From Blautia sp. (GTDB lineage Bacteria; Bacillota; Clostridia; Lachnospirales; Lachnospiraceae), in the NCBI GenBank assembly GCA_023664455.1, contig JAMPFM010000002.1, forward strand, positions 1-64,000: DNA of 64,000 bases, written 5' to 3'. Below, one piece after another: positions 18,005 to 27,483 of this stretch. Positions within the stretch are counted from its first letter, which is position 1, and each line of letters starts with the position of its first letter. A model generated the notes under the pieces. That model worked only from the letters and a program-made list of their open reading frames with translations. It was not told the DNA's origin and made no database searches. The position numbers were made by a program, and so were the translations under genes.

Positions 18005-21000
18005 TTAGTCTAAGTCAAACAAATATGCCCTGAATACCTGAAGTTTCGCATAGACCTTATCCGTGACGTATACATTCTGGGTCGTCGTATTCGTGGTAAT
18101 GGTACTCTGCGCCTCAAAGTAAATGTCCAGCCCGTTCTCGCAGTCGCTCAAAACAGATTTGGGTACCTGGATGTAGTAAATGCCGCCGCTTGCAAGCTCG
18201 CCCGCGCTTACGGGACTGTTGTCCAGCGCATTAAAGATATAATCCTCAAACTTATTCACCCGGACTTCCTCGCCGTCTACGTTGATGACCTCGCTTCCGC
18301 TATCCGTCTGATAATATACATGGCTCGCTATCATTCTGGTTCCTTTTACAAAGTTCAGGTCGCGGACTGTAAAATAGAGATTCTCATAGCTTTCCGTAGC
18401 CGCATTCAGCGAAAGGTCTATCATATTTCCTTCATCATAATAGCGGTATAAGGTTTTCAGCTGCGCCGCGTCTTCCCTGCCATCTTCTAAGACAGTAATG
18501 CTCGGCGGCTTCACACCTGCCTGATAAGAAGCGATAATCGTATTGATGAAAAGTTTCGCCTCCTCAAAGGTATAGTAAGCATTGTAGTCATTCAGTTTAC
18601 GCGCATGTCCCATACCCGTATAGGTAATGTTGCCTTTGTTATAGATATAGTAGTTATTGCGCACGTCGTTCGGCGACTGGGAATAAATCGTGGTCGTCCA
18701 GTCAGAATGTCCGGTAGGCGAAGTCCTGCCGCCGAGACAATACCAGACTACCAGATCGCTCTGCCCGTCCCCGTCATCATCCGCCGTATAGTCTAACTGA
18801 TAATACTGGCTGTGGGTCTGGGCAACTTCAAATTCTTCCTGCAGCTTATACGGATATTCCGTAATCTGTCCTTTATTGACCTGCGTTACATGGACGTTAT
18901 AAACTTCCCCGTTGTTTACATTATCCAGTTGTCCATTATCTTTACCGTCCCAGTTTTCCCAATAATAGCAGTCGTCGAACCGTTGATTGACATACCGGTT
19001 GGTAAATGCAACATTATCATAATTGCCATAGTTGCTCTCATAAAGATTCCATTTTGTAAATTCGATATCTGATACGCTCTCACGCTCCGCTTTCCTATCC
19101 TTTGCACTAACCAGCGCATAAGTATAACCATGCGCTTCGGGAACCGTCTCTGTCCTGCCGCTCTTGGGCTTATACGCCACTTCCTTGCCGGAAGACATCA
19201 ATTCGTCCCAGCCTGCATCTCCTTCGTGCAGCGTAACGCCTCTTTTTACAGCGGAAACGCTCTGGACGCCGTACCTATCCATTCCTACCAACGGACGAAT
19301 GTACTTATTCAGGGTCGCCGCATTCCGGGTATCATTGGAATACGATCTCAGCGCCTTCAGATTATTCCTCCAAGGATATCCAAGTTCCTGACCATCCACA
19401 ACCGGATTGTTAAAGAAAGAAGTCGTATCATGCGCCAGAAGCACGCTCTTACCGCTGTTGATAAACTCTACAATCGCGCTCATCGGTCCGGTCTGGTTGT
19501 CCCCGCTGAAATCGCCGTACATATCCGAGAATCCCAGAATCAGCATATTGTACTGCTTCAGATAATCGTGATTCCTGTTATACTCCCTTTCAAACTCGGA
19601 AATGTTGATGGTCGTTACATCTATCAGGAAATCGTCCGTAATGCCGGGATAATTCACGCCGTTATAGGTCCCGCCGTAAATCAACGTATTAAAATGTCTG
19701 CCCTTCGTCTCGACTTCGTGCTTCAGACTGATAACGTCACTGCCGTTTTTATTAATCTGGCAGATTTTCAGCGTCTCCCTGTCCAGTCCGTTTAACTTCG
19801 TATAGCCCTGCATGGAAGCATAGATATTCGTATTATTAATCTGACATACCTCTATTTTCCAAGGCAGCAGCCCCTTATAACCAGAAGGCACTTCCCTCGT
19901 AATTGAATAGGCTACGCCCGCATAAAGCTCATCGGGGGAAACCCCGCCTCCGGTCTGCCTGTTTAACATCACAATATCCGTTACTTCCTCACTGTCGGAA
20001 AACTTACCATCGGCATTGACGTCGATATAAAGCTTGCAGTAATACCGGGTATCCATACTCGCCGCGCCTTCATTCTTAATAGTAAAGTTATACTGCAGCG
20101 TATATCTTCCGGCGGAATTAGGATAAATATAGTATACGTCGTTAATCGGGGCTGTATTGCCCGTCGTGCTTTCCTGCATACCGTTCGCCGTAAAGTCTAC
20201 CAGACTAGCTTTCGGACGGTTTAAATAGAATTTGAAAAGCTCCGAGCCTGTTTCGTCGATATCTCCTTTCACATAGAAATTCATATACTTTTTCTTCAAA
20301 GCTGTATTGACAAATTCATAAATATAAGAGCTGTTGTCAATATGGTCGCCATCAATCGCCTTGACGGGATTGGAGTCCTCTATCTTTTCTACGATGACAG
20401 ACTGGCAGTTGTTGTTCAAACTCTGTTTATTTAGATACTCGTGGTTTACACTAAAAACAGGAACTTCCAGACTCTTATCTTTCGCCTCAAATGTATATTT
20501 TTGACCGTCAAAGTTAGTACCTGAAAACACGGTAATCCTATAGCCCTGCTTTACTTTCAGGCTGGATATTCCCTTATCACCCGTTCCTGCATAAATCTGT
20601 AAGTTCTCTAAATCCTTCTGCGTATATTCGCCAACATCAAGTGTCCCTCGTCTACCGGAAAACTTAGTCGTCTCAAAAAGAGTCACCGGCTGTTCCATAA
20701 ACTCATCAGAAACGATAACCGGATAGGAACCGTTTAAGAAGGACAATAAAGCGTCTTTCTTTTCCTTCGTAATATCGTTGCCGCCATAACGGACAAAGTT
20801 ATAGAACCATGTCCTGCCGTTCTTATATTCCGAATCCAGCAGACCCGACATCGTCAGGTTGACGACACGCTTATCCCCTACGTTATAGTAAATCAGCCCG
20901 TCCATATCGGAATCGTTAAATACCGTACTGCCAAGATACTGTCCGTTTTTACTCTTGCCTGTATCGGTAATCCAGTTGCTCAGGTTCAAGTGCTCTTTGG

Positions 21001-24000
21001 AAGTCCCAAGATAAATCAAATCATAAATTTCATTGATTTTATCAATCTTACCGATAAATTCAGCCGTGGTCATAATCGTCGTCTCTACTTCTTCCACGCC
21101 GGGCGCCCATTTCTGAATCTGCTCCTTGGTAAGTTCCGGTTTAGACGTAAGAGCCGGCTGGATTTCCAGTACCTTGATACTCTTCTTCGCATCTGCACGC
21201 CTGCTGCTCTGGTAATTCAAGATATGGCGCAGCGCTTCCGCCTGGGATATATTCGTAGACAACGCCTTAAAGCTTCCAGAGGTATCCGCCTCACGGTATA
21301 GATTCTCCAGCTGGATTTCATCCAGGACATTCTGATAACCTTCTTCCATATCAGTGCCTTCTTTGTAAATCGTCGGCTGGAAGAAACTATCGTTGATAAT
21401 GGAATCCATAATCGTGGACTCTGTCGTCCCACCATTTCCATCTGACGTTGTGACACTTCTACTATAGCCAAATCTACAATAAACCTGATCCGTCGTAAAA
21501 TTCTTATCCGCATCTTCTACAATGCTTTTTTGTAAATTTTCCTTTCCTACACCTGTTAAATCATTTTCTAAGGACGGCTGGCACATCATCAGCGCAAGCA
21601 TGTATATATTGGTATACCCAATGGTTTCGCCGTCTTCCATGACCTTCCATTCAATCTTACCGCTGTCAGCGTCTTTCTCAAATAAAATGGCGCCGTCTAC
21701 CAGACATGGAAGCTTCCTTGCCACCGTTCTTTCAAAGATGTAGTTCTTCACAGAATCATTAAGTTCCTGGCTTTCTCTTGCCAAACCATAAGTTCCGATC
21801 AGGGAAGCCTTATCCTTCTTCTCTGTTTCTTCCTTAGAATCCGTGTCTTCCTCGTCTGATTTATCTTCGTCTGACGGGTCTTCCTCGTCCGGTTCGCCTT
21901 CCTCTGATGTGTCTTCTTCGCCCGGTTCGCCTTCTTCACCCTTTGCAGGGTCTTTGTTTTCCTCAGAATCCTGCTCCTTGTCCGGGGTATCTTTCTTATC
22001 GTCTGTGGTATCCTGCTTGTCGTCCGCAGAATCCTTCTTATCGTCTGTGGTATCCTGTTTGTCGTCCGCAGAATCCTTCTTATCGTCTGTGGTATCCTGT
22101 TTGTCGTCCGCAGAATCCTTCTTATCTTCCGTGGAATCCTTCTTATCGTCTGCGGCGTCTTTCTTGTCGTCCGCAGAATCTTTCTTATCGTCTGCGGCGT
22201 CTTTCTTGTCTTCTGTAGAATCCTTCTTATCGCCTGTGGCGTCCTGCTTATCATCCGTCAGACTCTTGCCAGTCTCTGTAGACTGACCGGACTCTGTCTG
22301 GGATATATACGCCATCCAGCCGGAAGTATTCAAAAGATTACTACTGTTATTTTTTCCTGCATTCGTGCTGCCGGTATTCCCGGAAGTTTCCGTATTTCCG
22401 GTTCCCTGGTCAGTGCTGCCGGACGTTTGCCCACCATCGTTTCCGTTCGTATCATCCGGCGTCTGGCTGCCGCCATCGTCCGGTGTTTTTTCACTGCCAC
22501 CATTTCCCTCGCCTGAATCATCCGGCGTCTGACCGGCGTTGTCGTCTTCATCCGTTTTTTCTGTATCGTCGCCCGGTTCTTGTGTATCATCCGGGTTTCC
22601 GCCTTCTTCGTCCGGGGTATCCGTATCGTCCGTTTCTTTGTCTTCTTCGTCTGGATTCTCCGTATCGTCCGGCTCCTTATCTTCTTTGCTGTCCTCTTCT
22701 GTCTTATCCGTACCGTCCGACTTTCCGCCGTCTGTACCATCCGGCTCTGCTGCAGCGGCCTTATACTGAATTTCTGATACTGTAATGATATCTTTCCTCG
22801 TTCCGGAATTAAGATAGAGGAAATCAAACGCTGGTAAATCTTCCTCGCTCATCGCATTCAATTCGCTCGGCGTAAGCGTAATGACCTTTACATGGAAATT
22901 CTCAAAATTTTCCTCACTCATATTCAGGACATATTTTTTAAACCACTCATTATTTTGAAATACGCCTTTGCAATAGAGCATCTTATCGGGGAACGTGTAT
23001 TTCTGGGTGTCCTCGCCTTCTTCTTTTATAAAAGAATACTCGCCATGCTCGCTTGCGACAATGTTACTGGCTGTATAGAGTGGGTATGTTGCAGTTTTAT
23101 TTTCCCAATCACTTCCCTTCACCCGTTTAAACTTAACAACATAATAATTTTTTATGTCGTTCGTTATGGCGGTGTTTTGAGCTTTTTGATTCCCCTTCTT
23201 TTTCCCTTCTTCGTCCGCTTTTTCCTCTTCGTCTTCTTCCCCGTCTTCTTTCTCTTCTTCATCGGGGTCTAGGTTTTCTTCGTCATCATCTTCTTCGCCA
23301 TCGTTATCGCCGTCTTCGGTTCCGTCACCGGGTCCAGGAGTCGGAGTGGGCGGATTCGGGGTAGGTTTAGGGGTCGGATCCGGCTGGTCGGGTTTATTTT
23401 CTCCTTTGTCGTCTGTTTCATCGCCATCGCCGCCTTCCGTTTCGTCTCCATCACCTCCGGTTCCATCGCCTCCAGTTCCGGCGCCGGGGTCATTGCTTCC
23501 GGTTCCGCCGCCGGGGTCACCCCCGCCATCTTCTGTTCCGGTTCCGGCGCCGGATTCACCCCCGCCACCTTCTGTTCCGGTTCCGCCGCCGGATTCACTT
23601 CCGCCAGGCTGCGTTCCGCCGCCTTCTGTTCCGCCGCCGGAGCCACTTTCACTGTCGTCTTTTCCCTCTCCGGTTTCCGATTCAGCCTGTGGCTGCTCAT
23701 TGGTCATCGTTTTGACAAACTTCGTCCAGGAACTCTGTGAGACAACGCCTCCACTTTCACTGCCATTTCCGGCATCGCCGTCGCCACTGTTATCATCGTT
23801 GGTATTGTCATCTTTCTTTTGGTCGTCTTCACCGCTTCCGCCGTCGTCTTTGTTTCCATCATCGCCATCGTCGGTTCCGCCGCCTTCATCGTCCTTCTTT
23901 CCATCATCGCCATCGTCGGTTTCGCCGCCTTCATCGTCCTTCTTTTCATCATCGCCGGTTCCGTCTTCTTTCCCTTCACCGTCGCCATCTTCTTCGCTTC

Positions 24001-24847
24001 CATCCTCTTTTTTGTCAGATTCATCATCTTTCTTTTTATCGCCGCCGGACGTGTTGGAATTTACATTAATCTCATCCTTTAGATTTTCCCATGTATCTAC
24101 ATATGTAAACTCCGTGTCCGTACCTTGGTAATCACTCACTGGACTATAATAAATAGGTGTTCCTCCATCCAGCGTCTCTAAGCTCAAGTCTTTAAGCGGC
24201 TGTACTTCATATGCTGCATAATTAACTACATTCGGACTCCAATTCGTCGCTAATATAAAAGAAACATGATATTTATCCAAACCACTACTGCCATAAGCAA
24301 AATACCCCGTCCGCTCATAATCAGGAGACTTTATCCCTACATAACCAGGCGACGGGACCATACTTTCCTCATACTCGCCCTCATCCCATGTGACAGGAAC
24401 ATTCTTGCCAGCTTCAAGCATTCCCATCTTTTCATAATACTTCTTCAAATTAGCCTTTTTTCCGGCAATAAATGCTTTTCTTCCATCAAGATCTGTCTGG
24501 TCAAATAACCGCTGCTGCCAGCTTACCCATTCCTGCTTGTCTGCATCCCAATCGGAAAGCGCCGGTTCGTAGCCTTCAAAGAAATAGCCTATTTCTGCAG
24601 CGCTCCTATCCGGTACGATTTCCAGAATCGTATAAGCTTTTTCCTCTGAGGAAAAATTGTTTCTCAACTTTTCAATCCCCATCAGGGTCTCTTTGTTTTC
24701 CGCCGCCTCCGACCTGTTATAAATAGAAGTTATGACAACAGAAGCAGCGAGCAGTATTGCTACTGCCGCCGCTGCAAAACGTTTTGTATATTTGGTATTC
24801 TTACCGTTTACGCATTTTTCTGCAATGCTTTTTATGGTTTTTCTCAT
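18005..24847 (-). CDS. Giant acidic secreted protein in the pilus tip operon, DUF5057-like
   Basis: A 2280-residue protein with an N-terminal signal or anchor segment (about 24-43, RFAAAAVAILLAASVVITSI; possible cleavage after SEAA). It has no prepilin cleavage site. Layout: folded domain about 45-260; acidic Gly/Asp/Glu/Lys/Pro linker 264-555; a short domain; a second acidic linker 707-1014 with DKKDSADDKQDTT repeats; then a long folded region. Residues about 1386-1485 look like a beta/gamma-crystallin pair (TLFETTKFSGRRGTL, ITVFSGTNFDGQKYTFEA). Calcium-loop motifs are DVNADGKFSDSEE (about 1604) and DDDGDGQSD (about 2020). Parts (EIVPDRSAAEIGYF, INSGKSVLLAHDTTSFF) recall DUF5057 proteins, which I cannot confirm. 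Its place after four minor pilins suggests a pilus-tip or surface adhesin; that is inference. Confidence 0.7.
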   Translation of the reverse strand: MRKTIKSIAEKCVNGKNTKYTKRFAAAAVAILLAASVVITSIYNRSEAAENKETLMGIEKLRNNFSSEEKAYTILEIVPDRSAAEIGYFFEGYEPALSDWDADKQEWVSWQQRLFDQTDLDGRKAFIAGKKANLKKYYEKMGMLEAGKNVPVTWDEGEYEESMVPSPGYVGIKSPDYERTGYFAYGSSGLDKYHVSFILATNWSPNVVNYAAYEVQPLKDLSLETLDGGTPIYYSPVSDYQGTDTEFTYVDTWENLKDEINVNSNTSGGDKKKDDESDKKEDGSEEDGDGEGKEDGTGDDEKKDDEGGETDDGDDGKKDDEGGGTDDGDDGNKDDGGSGEDDQKKDDNTNDDNSGDGDAGNGSESGGVVSQSSWTKFVKTMTNEQPQAESETGEGKDDSESGSGGGTEGGGTQPGGSESGGGTGTEGGGGESGAGTGTEDGGGDPGGGTGSNDPGAGTGGDGTGGDGDETEGGDGDETDDKGENKPDQPDPTPKPTPNPPTPTPGPGDGTEDGDNDGEEDDDEENLDPDEEEKEDGEEDEEEKADEEGKKKGNQKAQNTAITNDIKNYYVVKFKRVKGSDWENKTATYPLYTASNIVASEHGEYSFIKEEGEDTQKYTFPDKMLYCKGVFQNNEWFKKYVLNMSEENFENFHVKVITLTPSELNAMSEEDLPAFDFLYLNSGTRKDIITVSEIQYKAAAAEPDGTDGGKSDGTDKTEEDSKEDKEPDDTENPDEEDKETDDTDTPDEEGGNPDDTQEPGDDTEKTDEDDNAGQTPDDSGEGNGGSEKTPDDGGSQTPDDTNGNDGGQTSGSTDQGTGNTETSGNTGSTNAGKNNSSNLLNTSGWMAYISQTESGQSTETGKSLTDDKQDATGDKKDSTEDKKDAADDKKDSADDKKDAADDKKDSTEDKKDSADDKQDTTDDKKDSADDKQDTTDDKKDSADDKQDTTDDKKDTPDKEQDSEENKDPAKGEEGEPGEEDTSEEGEPDEEDPSDEDKSDEEDTDSKEETEKKDKASLIGTYGLARESQELNDSVKNYIFERTVARKLPCLVDGAILFEKDADSGKIEWKVMEDGETIGYTNIYMLALMMCQPSLENDLTGVGKENLQKSIVEDADKNFTTDQVYCRFGYSRSVTTSDGNGGTTESTIMDSIINDSFFQPTIYKEGTDMEEGYQNVLDEIQLENLYREADTSGSFKALSTNISQAEALRHILNYQSSRRADAKKSIKVLEIQPALTSKPELTKEQIQKWAPGVEEVETTIMTTAEFIGKIDKINEIYDLIYLGTSKEHLNLSNWITDTGKSKNGQYLGSTVFNDSDMDGLIYYNVGDKRVVNLTMSGLLDSEYKNGRTWFYNFVRYGGNDITKEKKDALLSFLNGSYPVIVSDEFMEQPVTLFETTKFSGRRGTLDVGEYTQKDLENLQIYAGTGDKGISSLKVKQGYRITVFSGTNFDGQKYTFEAKDKSLEVPVFSVNHEYLNKQSLNNNCQSVIVEKIEDSNPVKAIDGDHIDNSSYIYEFVNTALKKKYMNFYVKGDIDETGSELFKFYLNRPKASLVDFTANGMQESTTGNTAPINDVYYIYPNSAGRYTLQYNFTIKNEGAASMDTRYYCKLYIDVNADGKFSDSEEVTDIVMLNRQTGGGVSPDELYAGVAYSITREVPSGYKGLLPWKIEVCQINNTNIYASMQGYTKLNGLDRETLKICQINKNGSDVISLKHEVETKGRHFNTLIYGGTYNGVNYPGITDDFLIDVTTINISEFEREYNRNHDYLKQYNMLILGFSDMYGDFSGDNQTGPMSAIVEFINSGKSVLLAHDTTSFFNNPVVDGQELGYPWRNNLKALRSYSNDTRNAATLNKYIRPLVGMDRYGVQSVSAVKRGVTLHEGDAGWDELMSSGKEVAYKPKSGRTETVPEAHGYTYALVSAKDRKAERESVSDIEFTKWNLYESNYGNYDNVAFTNRYVNQRFDDCYYWENWDGKDNGQLDNVNNGEVYNVHVTQVNKGQITEYPYKLQEEFEVAQTHSQYYQLDYTADDDGDGQSDLVVWYCLGGRTSPTGHSDWTTTIYSQSPNDVRNNYYIYNKGNITYTGMGHARKLNDYNAYYTFEEAKLFINTIIASYQAGVKPPSITVLEDGREDAAQLKTLYRYYDEGNMIDLSLNAATESYENLYFTVRDLNFVKGTRMIASHVYYQTDSGSEVINVDGEEVRVNKFEDYIFNALDNSPVSAGELASGGIYYIQVPKSVLSDCENGLDIYFEAQSTITTNTTTQNVYVTDKVYAKLQVFRAYLFDLD
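21995..22120. repeat. Three in-frame 42-bp tandem repeats in the giant gene
   Basis: Units at 21995-22036, 22037-22078 and 22079-22120 are nearly identical on DNA level and encode a 14-residue module (DKKDSADDKQDTTD). Degenerate 21-bp half-units continue to about 22260. Near identity in DNA suggests recent expansion and possible length variation by strand slippage; the reading frame is kept because 42 is divisible by three. Confidence 0.85.
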
Positions 24848-24931
24848 ACACTCACACTTCCAATCCTATTACGCTTTCCTGCCATTGATACTATCCGTGC
24901 CCGGAATCCGGTAGGCGTCCCGTCATTTTCT

Positions 24932-26890
24932 TTACTGAAAGAGAACAGTAGAGTAAGTATAAATATCCGGGTATCCTTTCATGGTTATCTTGATTGTCAT
25001 ACTCTTTAAGGTTATGGAACCCGCCTTGTTCCAGTCGCTGCAATCAAATACCGCTCTTGACCAGATACGGGTCACGGTTCTTGCCTGTGCGCCAGCCGCG
25101 GTAGCCGTCACCGTTACGCCTTCGGGCGCATCATATACCAAATCCACTACTTCGTATTCATAGACCGGCGGATTGCTGTTTGCCCATGCAAGCTCATAAT
25201 AACCGCCGATGTTATAGTAAAATTCGCATCCGCTGTTTACGGTCGCGTTGCAATAAGTCGTCTCGCCCCAGAGACTTACTGCAGGTATGTAATGAATCCG
25301 CTCATAATCCCAGTCGGTTCCCTTCCATTTATCATGGTAATGCACCATGACCTTGATGTAATATTCCCTTTCCGGCGGAAGGTCTTTCGTAAAGGAAAGA
25401 TAGTAGCTCCCGTGACCGCCCGAAATAACGATGCAGTCCAACAAGGAATCATGCGCCGAAATCCTGTTGCCTTCGATATCGCAGAAATAATATTCATACA
25501 CCGGGTTTTCATCATAAAACGGCGGTTCAAAGCTATACCAGTTGTCGCCGTGGTATCCGATAACGTCGCCGACTTTGCCACGCTCCAGCAAATCGTCTCC
25601 GCCCGGCTTCGTCCCCTTGTTTGCAATGCGGTATTGCACCTGGTCGGATACGGTCTGTCCAGTCACATCAGAATGAACAACAAGTGTTATTGTAATGATT
25701 TTCCCATAATTCTGTTCTTCCTGTATGATGGAAAGGGCTAAGGATTTCCCTTTATTATCAAAACTTGCTACGCGTTCCGGTTCGCTGATACTCCATGTAT
25801 AATCCAAATCATTCAATTCCGCCTGCGTCCAAGTTCCCGAAGTCCTTACATCAGAAGCATAGTTCGGTGCAAAGGTCGTCATATTGGTCGGAATAATCTT
25901 GACACTGTCTAAGGACTTGCCGCTTCCGCCGCCGCTTCCGCCGATTACCTTGACTACCCCTACCACTTTCTTATTGGAATTGTTCTTATAAGTCGCCGTA
26001 ATCACCAGATAGTCGTTCGGTTCAAGCTCTGCGACTGAGAGAACGCCGCTTGCATCTATCGTACTAAGGCAGGAAGAACCTGCACTCTCGCCCTCTATCG
26101 TCCAGTCGCACTGGTCGTTGACGTCGGAACCGAGGTTTACAATCGCAAAGATATTATATAATTTGTCTCTTTCCACCGTCGTTACCCGGTTGACAATCGG
26201 CAGCGCCGCGCCCAGACCGCTATCGGAAATGTAAAGCACCAATGTACTGTCCCCAGCCGGCGTCTCCGGGAAGATTGCTTCCGGGGTTGCGCTTCTCATC
26301 AGGCGGTTCCGCAATGTAATAACAGGTGTTGTTGCATATGCCACATTGCCCGTCGTGGCGTCATGGCAGTCCACACGGATGACTACAGAACGGACAATCG
26401 TGATGGGTGTGCCGTTAGATGCAGTCCCTACCTCGGAATCGCTCAAATCCACATTAAAATCCGTGACATTATCGGCAAGCAGCTGGTCTTTATAGACTTC
26501 CGCCTTTTCCACATAATGGTTGGTTGGTTCATCATAGTCCATATCCCATTCGCTGCTCTTTAACGTTTCGCCCGCCCTGTCCCAGGTCACGGTGCGTTTC
26601 TTATAAGTCGTCACGCCGCTGTCGTCGTTTTCTACATGATACATGACCAGCTCTTCCGTATCCGCCGTATCATCTACCAGATAATCCACGCCGCCGTTTA
26701 CGTCAATCACCAGATCTTCCACCTGATTGACTGCCAGCTCCGCCTCGCTCTGTACATTGGAGTTGGCGCTCCCTCTTGCGAAACTCCTGCTTCCTGTTAC
26801 CATAAAGGCAGCGGCGCTGACGATGACAATCGCCAGAATCGTAACCGATATCAACAGTTCCACCAAAGACATACCTTTATTGTCTTTCAT
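24932..26890 (-). CDS. Large minor pilin-like protein, PilW-type
   Basis: The N-terminus MKDNKG then MSLVELLISVTILAIVIVS is a class III/type IV prepilin signal: cleavage would follow Gly6 and leave Met1, with Glu5 present. The rest of the N-terminal 150 residues (FARGSANSNVQSEAELAVNQ, then VEDLVIDVNGGVDYLVDDT) resemble PilW/GspJ-type minor pilins. At 652 residues it is about three times the usual size; the extra C-terminal part is beta-rich with a Gly/Ser hinge near 320 (GGSGGGSGKS), followed by Ig-like repeats. It precedes the giant gene and probably belongs to the pilus tip complex. ATG at 26890 follows GGAGGAGG. Confidence 0.8.
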   Translation of the reverse strand: MKDNKGMSLVELLISVTILAIVIVSAAAFMVTGSRSFARGSANSNVQSEAELAVNQVEDLVIDVNGGVDYLVDDTADTEELVMYHVENDDSGVTTYKKRTVTWDRAGETLKSSEWDMDYDEPTNHYVEKAEVYKDQLLADNVTDFNVDLSDSEVGTASNGTPITIVRSVVIRVDCHDATTGNVAYATTPVITLRNRLMRSATPEAIFPETPAGDSTLVLYISDSGLGAALPIVNRVTTVERDKLYNIFAIVNLGSDVNDQCDWTIEGESAGSSCLSTIDASGVLSVAELEPNDYLVITATYKNNSNKKVVGVVKVIGGSGGGSGKSLDSVKIIPTNMTTFAPNYASDVRTSGTWTQAELNDLDYTWSISEPERVASFDNKGKSLALSIIQEEQNYGKIITITLVVHSDVTGQTVSDQVQYRIANKGTKPGGDDLLERGKVGDVIGYHGDNWYSFEPPFYDENPVYEYYFCDIEGNRISAHDSLLDCIVISGGHGSYYLSFTKDLPPEREYYIKVMVHYHDKWKGTDWDYERIHYIPAVSLWGETTYCNATVNSGCEFYYNIGGYYELAWANSNPPVYEYEVVDLVYDAPEGVTVTATAAGAQARTVTRIWSRAVFDCSDWNKAGSITLKSMTIKITMKGYPDIYTYSTVLFQ

Positions 26891-26905
26891 ATGCTTCCTC
26901 CTCCT

Positions 26906-27472
26906 CTAGTCCACCCTAGATAATTCATGTTTCCCGGTTGCCGGATATAATTGGATTTTATATTCTCTTCCATGCAAAATCGTAATGCTGTCGCATTTTT
27001 GTGTGATTACATCGGGTAGTCCATCCGTCGCGCCGTCCGCTGAAACAATGCCTTTCATCGCGCCGCTGCTGCGGTTGTATACGAACTTGACGGACTGTCC
27101 TGGCGCAAGTGTAATCATGCCTCCGCCATCCAGCGTACATACGACGCCCACCCGTTCTTTGCCGATGGACTGTTCCTCCGCCAATTCCCATTCGGTCTCG
27201 GTAATCGCATTCTTAGGAACATAATACTTCGCACGGTACCCGTCGGAATCCTTTACCAGCTCCATATAGCAATCCACCGTTGCAGACCTTGTAAGCGCAT
27301 AGTTTTTCTCTTTATTCAGGGACGCGCTCAGATTATTGGCGCACTCCCTCGCGTATTGCCCGGTTACCAGCGTAAAGGAGTAAAACATAACGCTTCCAAG
27401 CACTGCCATAATCGCCAGAATAATCACCAATTCAACTATGGAAAAGCCTTTCTCATCCTTCACTATCTTCAT
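26906..27472 (-). CDS. Minor pilin, FimT/GspH-type
   Basis: A 188-residue protein with the prepilin motif KGFSIVELVIILAIMAVLGS: cleavage after Gly9, Phe+1, Glu+5, followed by a hydrophobic helix. The region after the helix (CANNLSASLNKEKNYALTRS and then beta strands) fits the GspH/FimT fold of pilus-initiating minor pilins. It lies 16 bp from the PilW-like gene. In Gram-negative systems such proteins help prime pilus assembly with PilV, PilW and PilX; the same role is inferred here. Confidence 0.82.
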   Translation of the reverse strand: MKIVKDEKGFSIVELVIILAIMAVLGSVMFYSFTLVTGQYARECANNLSASLNKEKNYALTRSATVDCYMELVKDSDGYRAKYYVPKNAITETEWELAEEQSIGKERVGVVCTLDGGGMITLAPGQSVKFVYNRSSGAMKGIVSADGATDGLPDVITQKCDSITILHGREYKIQLYPATGKHELSRVD

Positions 27473-27483
27473 TCGCCATACCC

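Noticed and set aside
21995..22260. Regular repeats that might suggest a CRISPR array
   Set aside because: Repeats are contiguous, in frame and coding, with no unique spacers. No cas genes are present.
21843..22286. 147-residue plus-strand frame with SSSVVSCLSSAESF repeats
   Set aside because: Mirror image of the DKKDSADDKQ repeats; not an independent gene.
23346..24131. 261-residue open frame on the plus strand, rich in Ser and Pro
   Set aside because: It is the antisense of the low-complexity acidic linker of the giant gene. Codons for Asp, Glu and Gly on the other strand give Ser/Pro-rich frames here. No ribosome site or family match.
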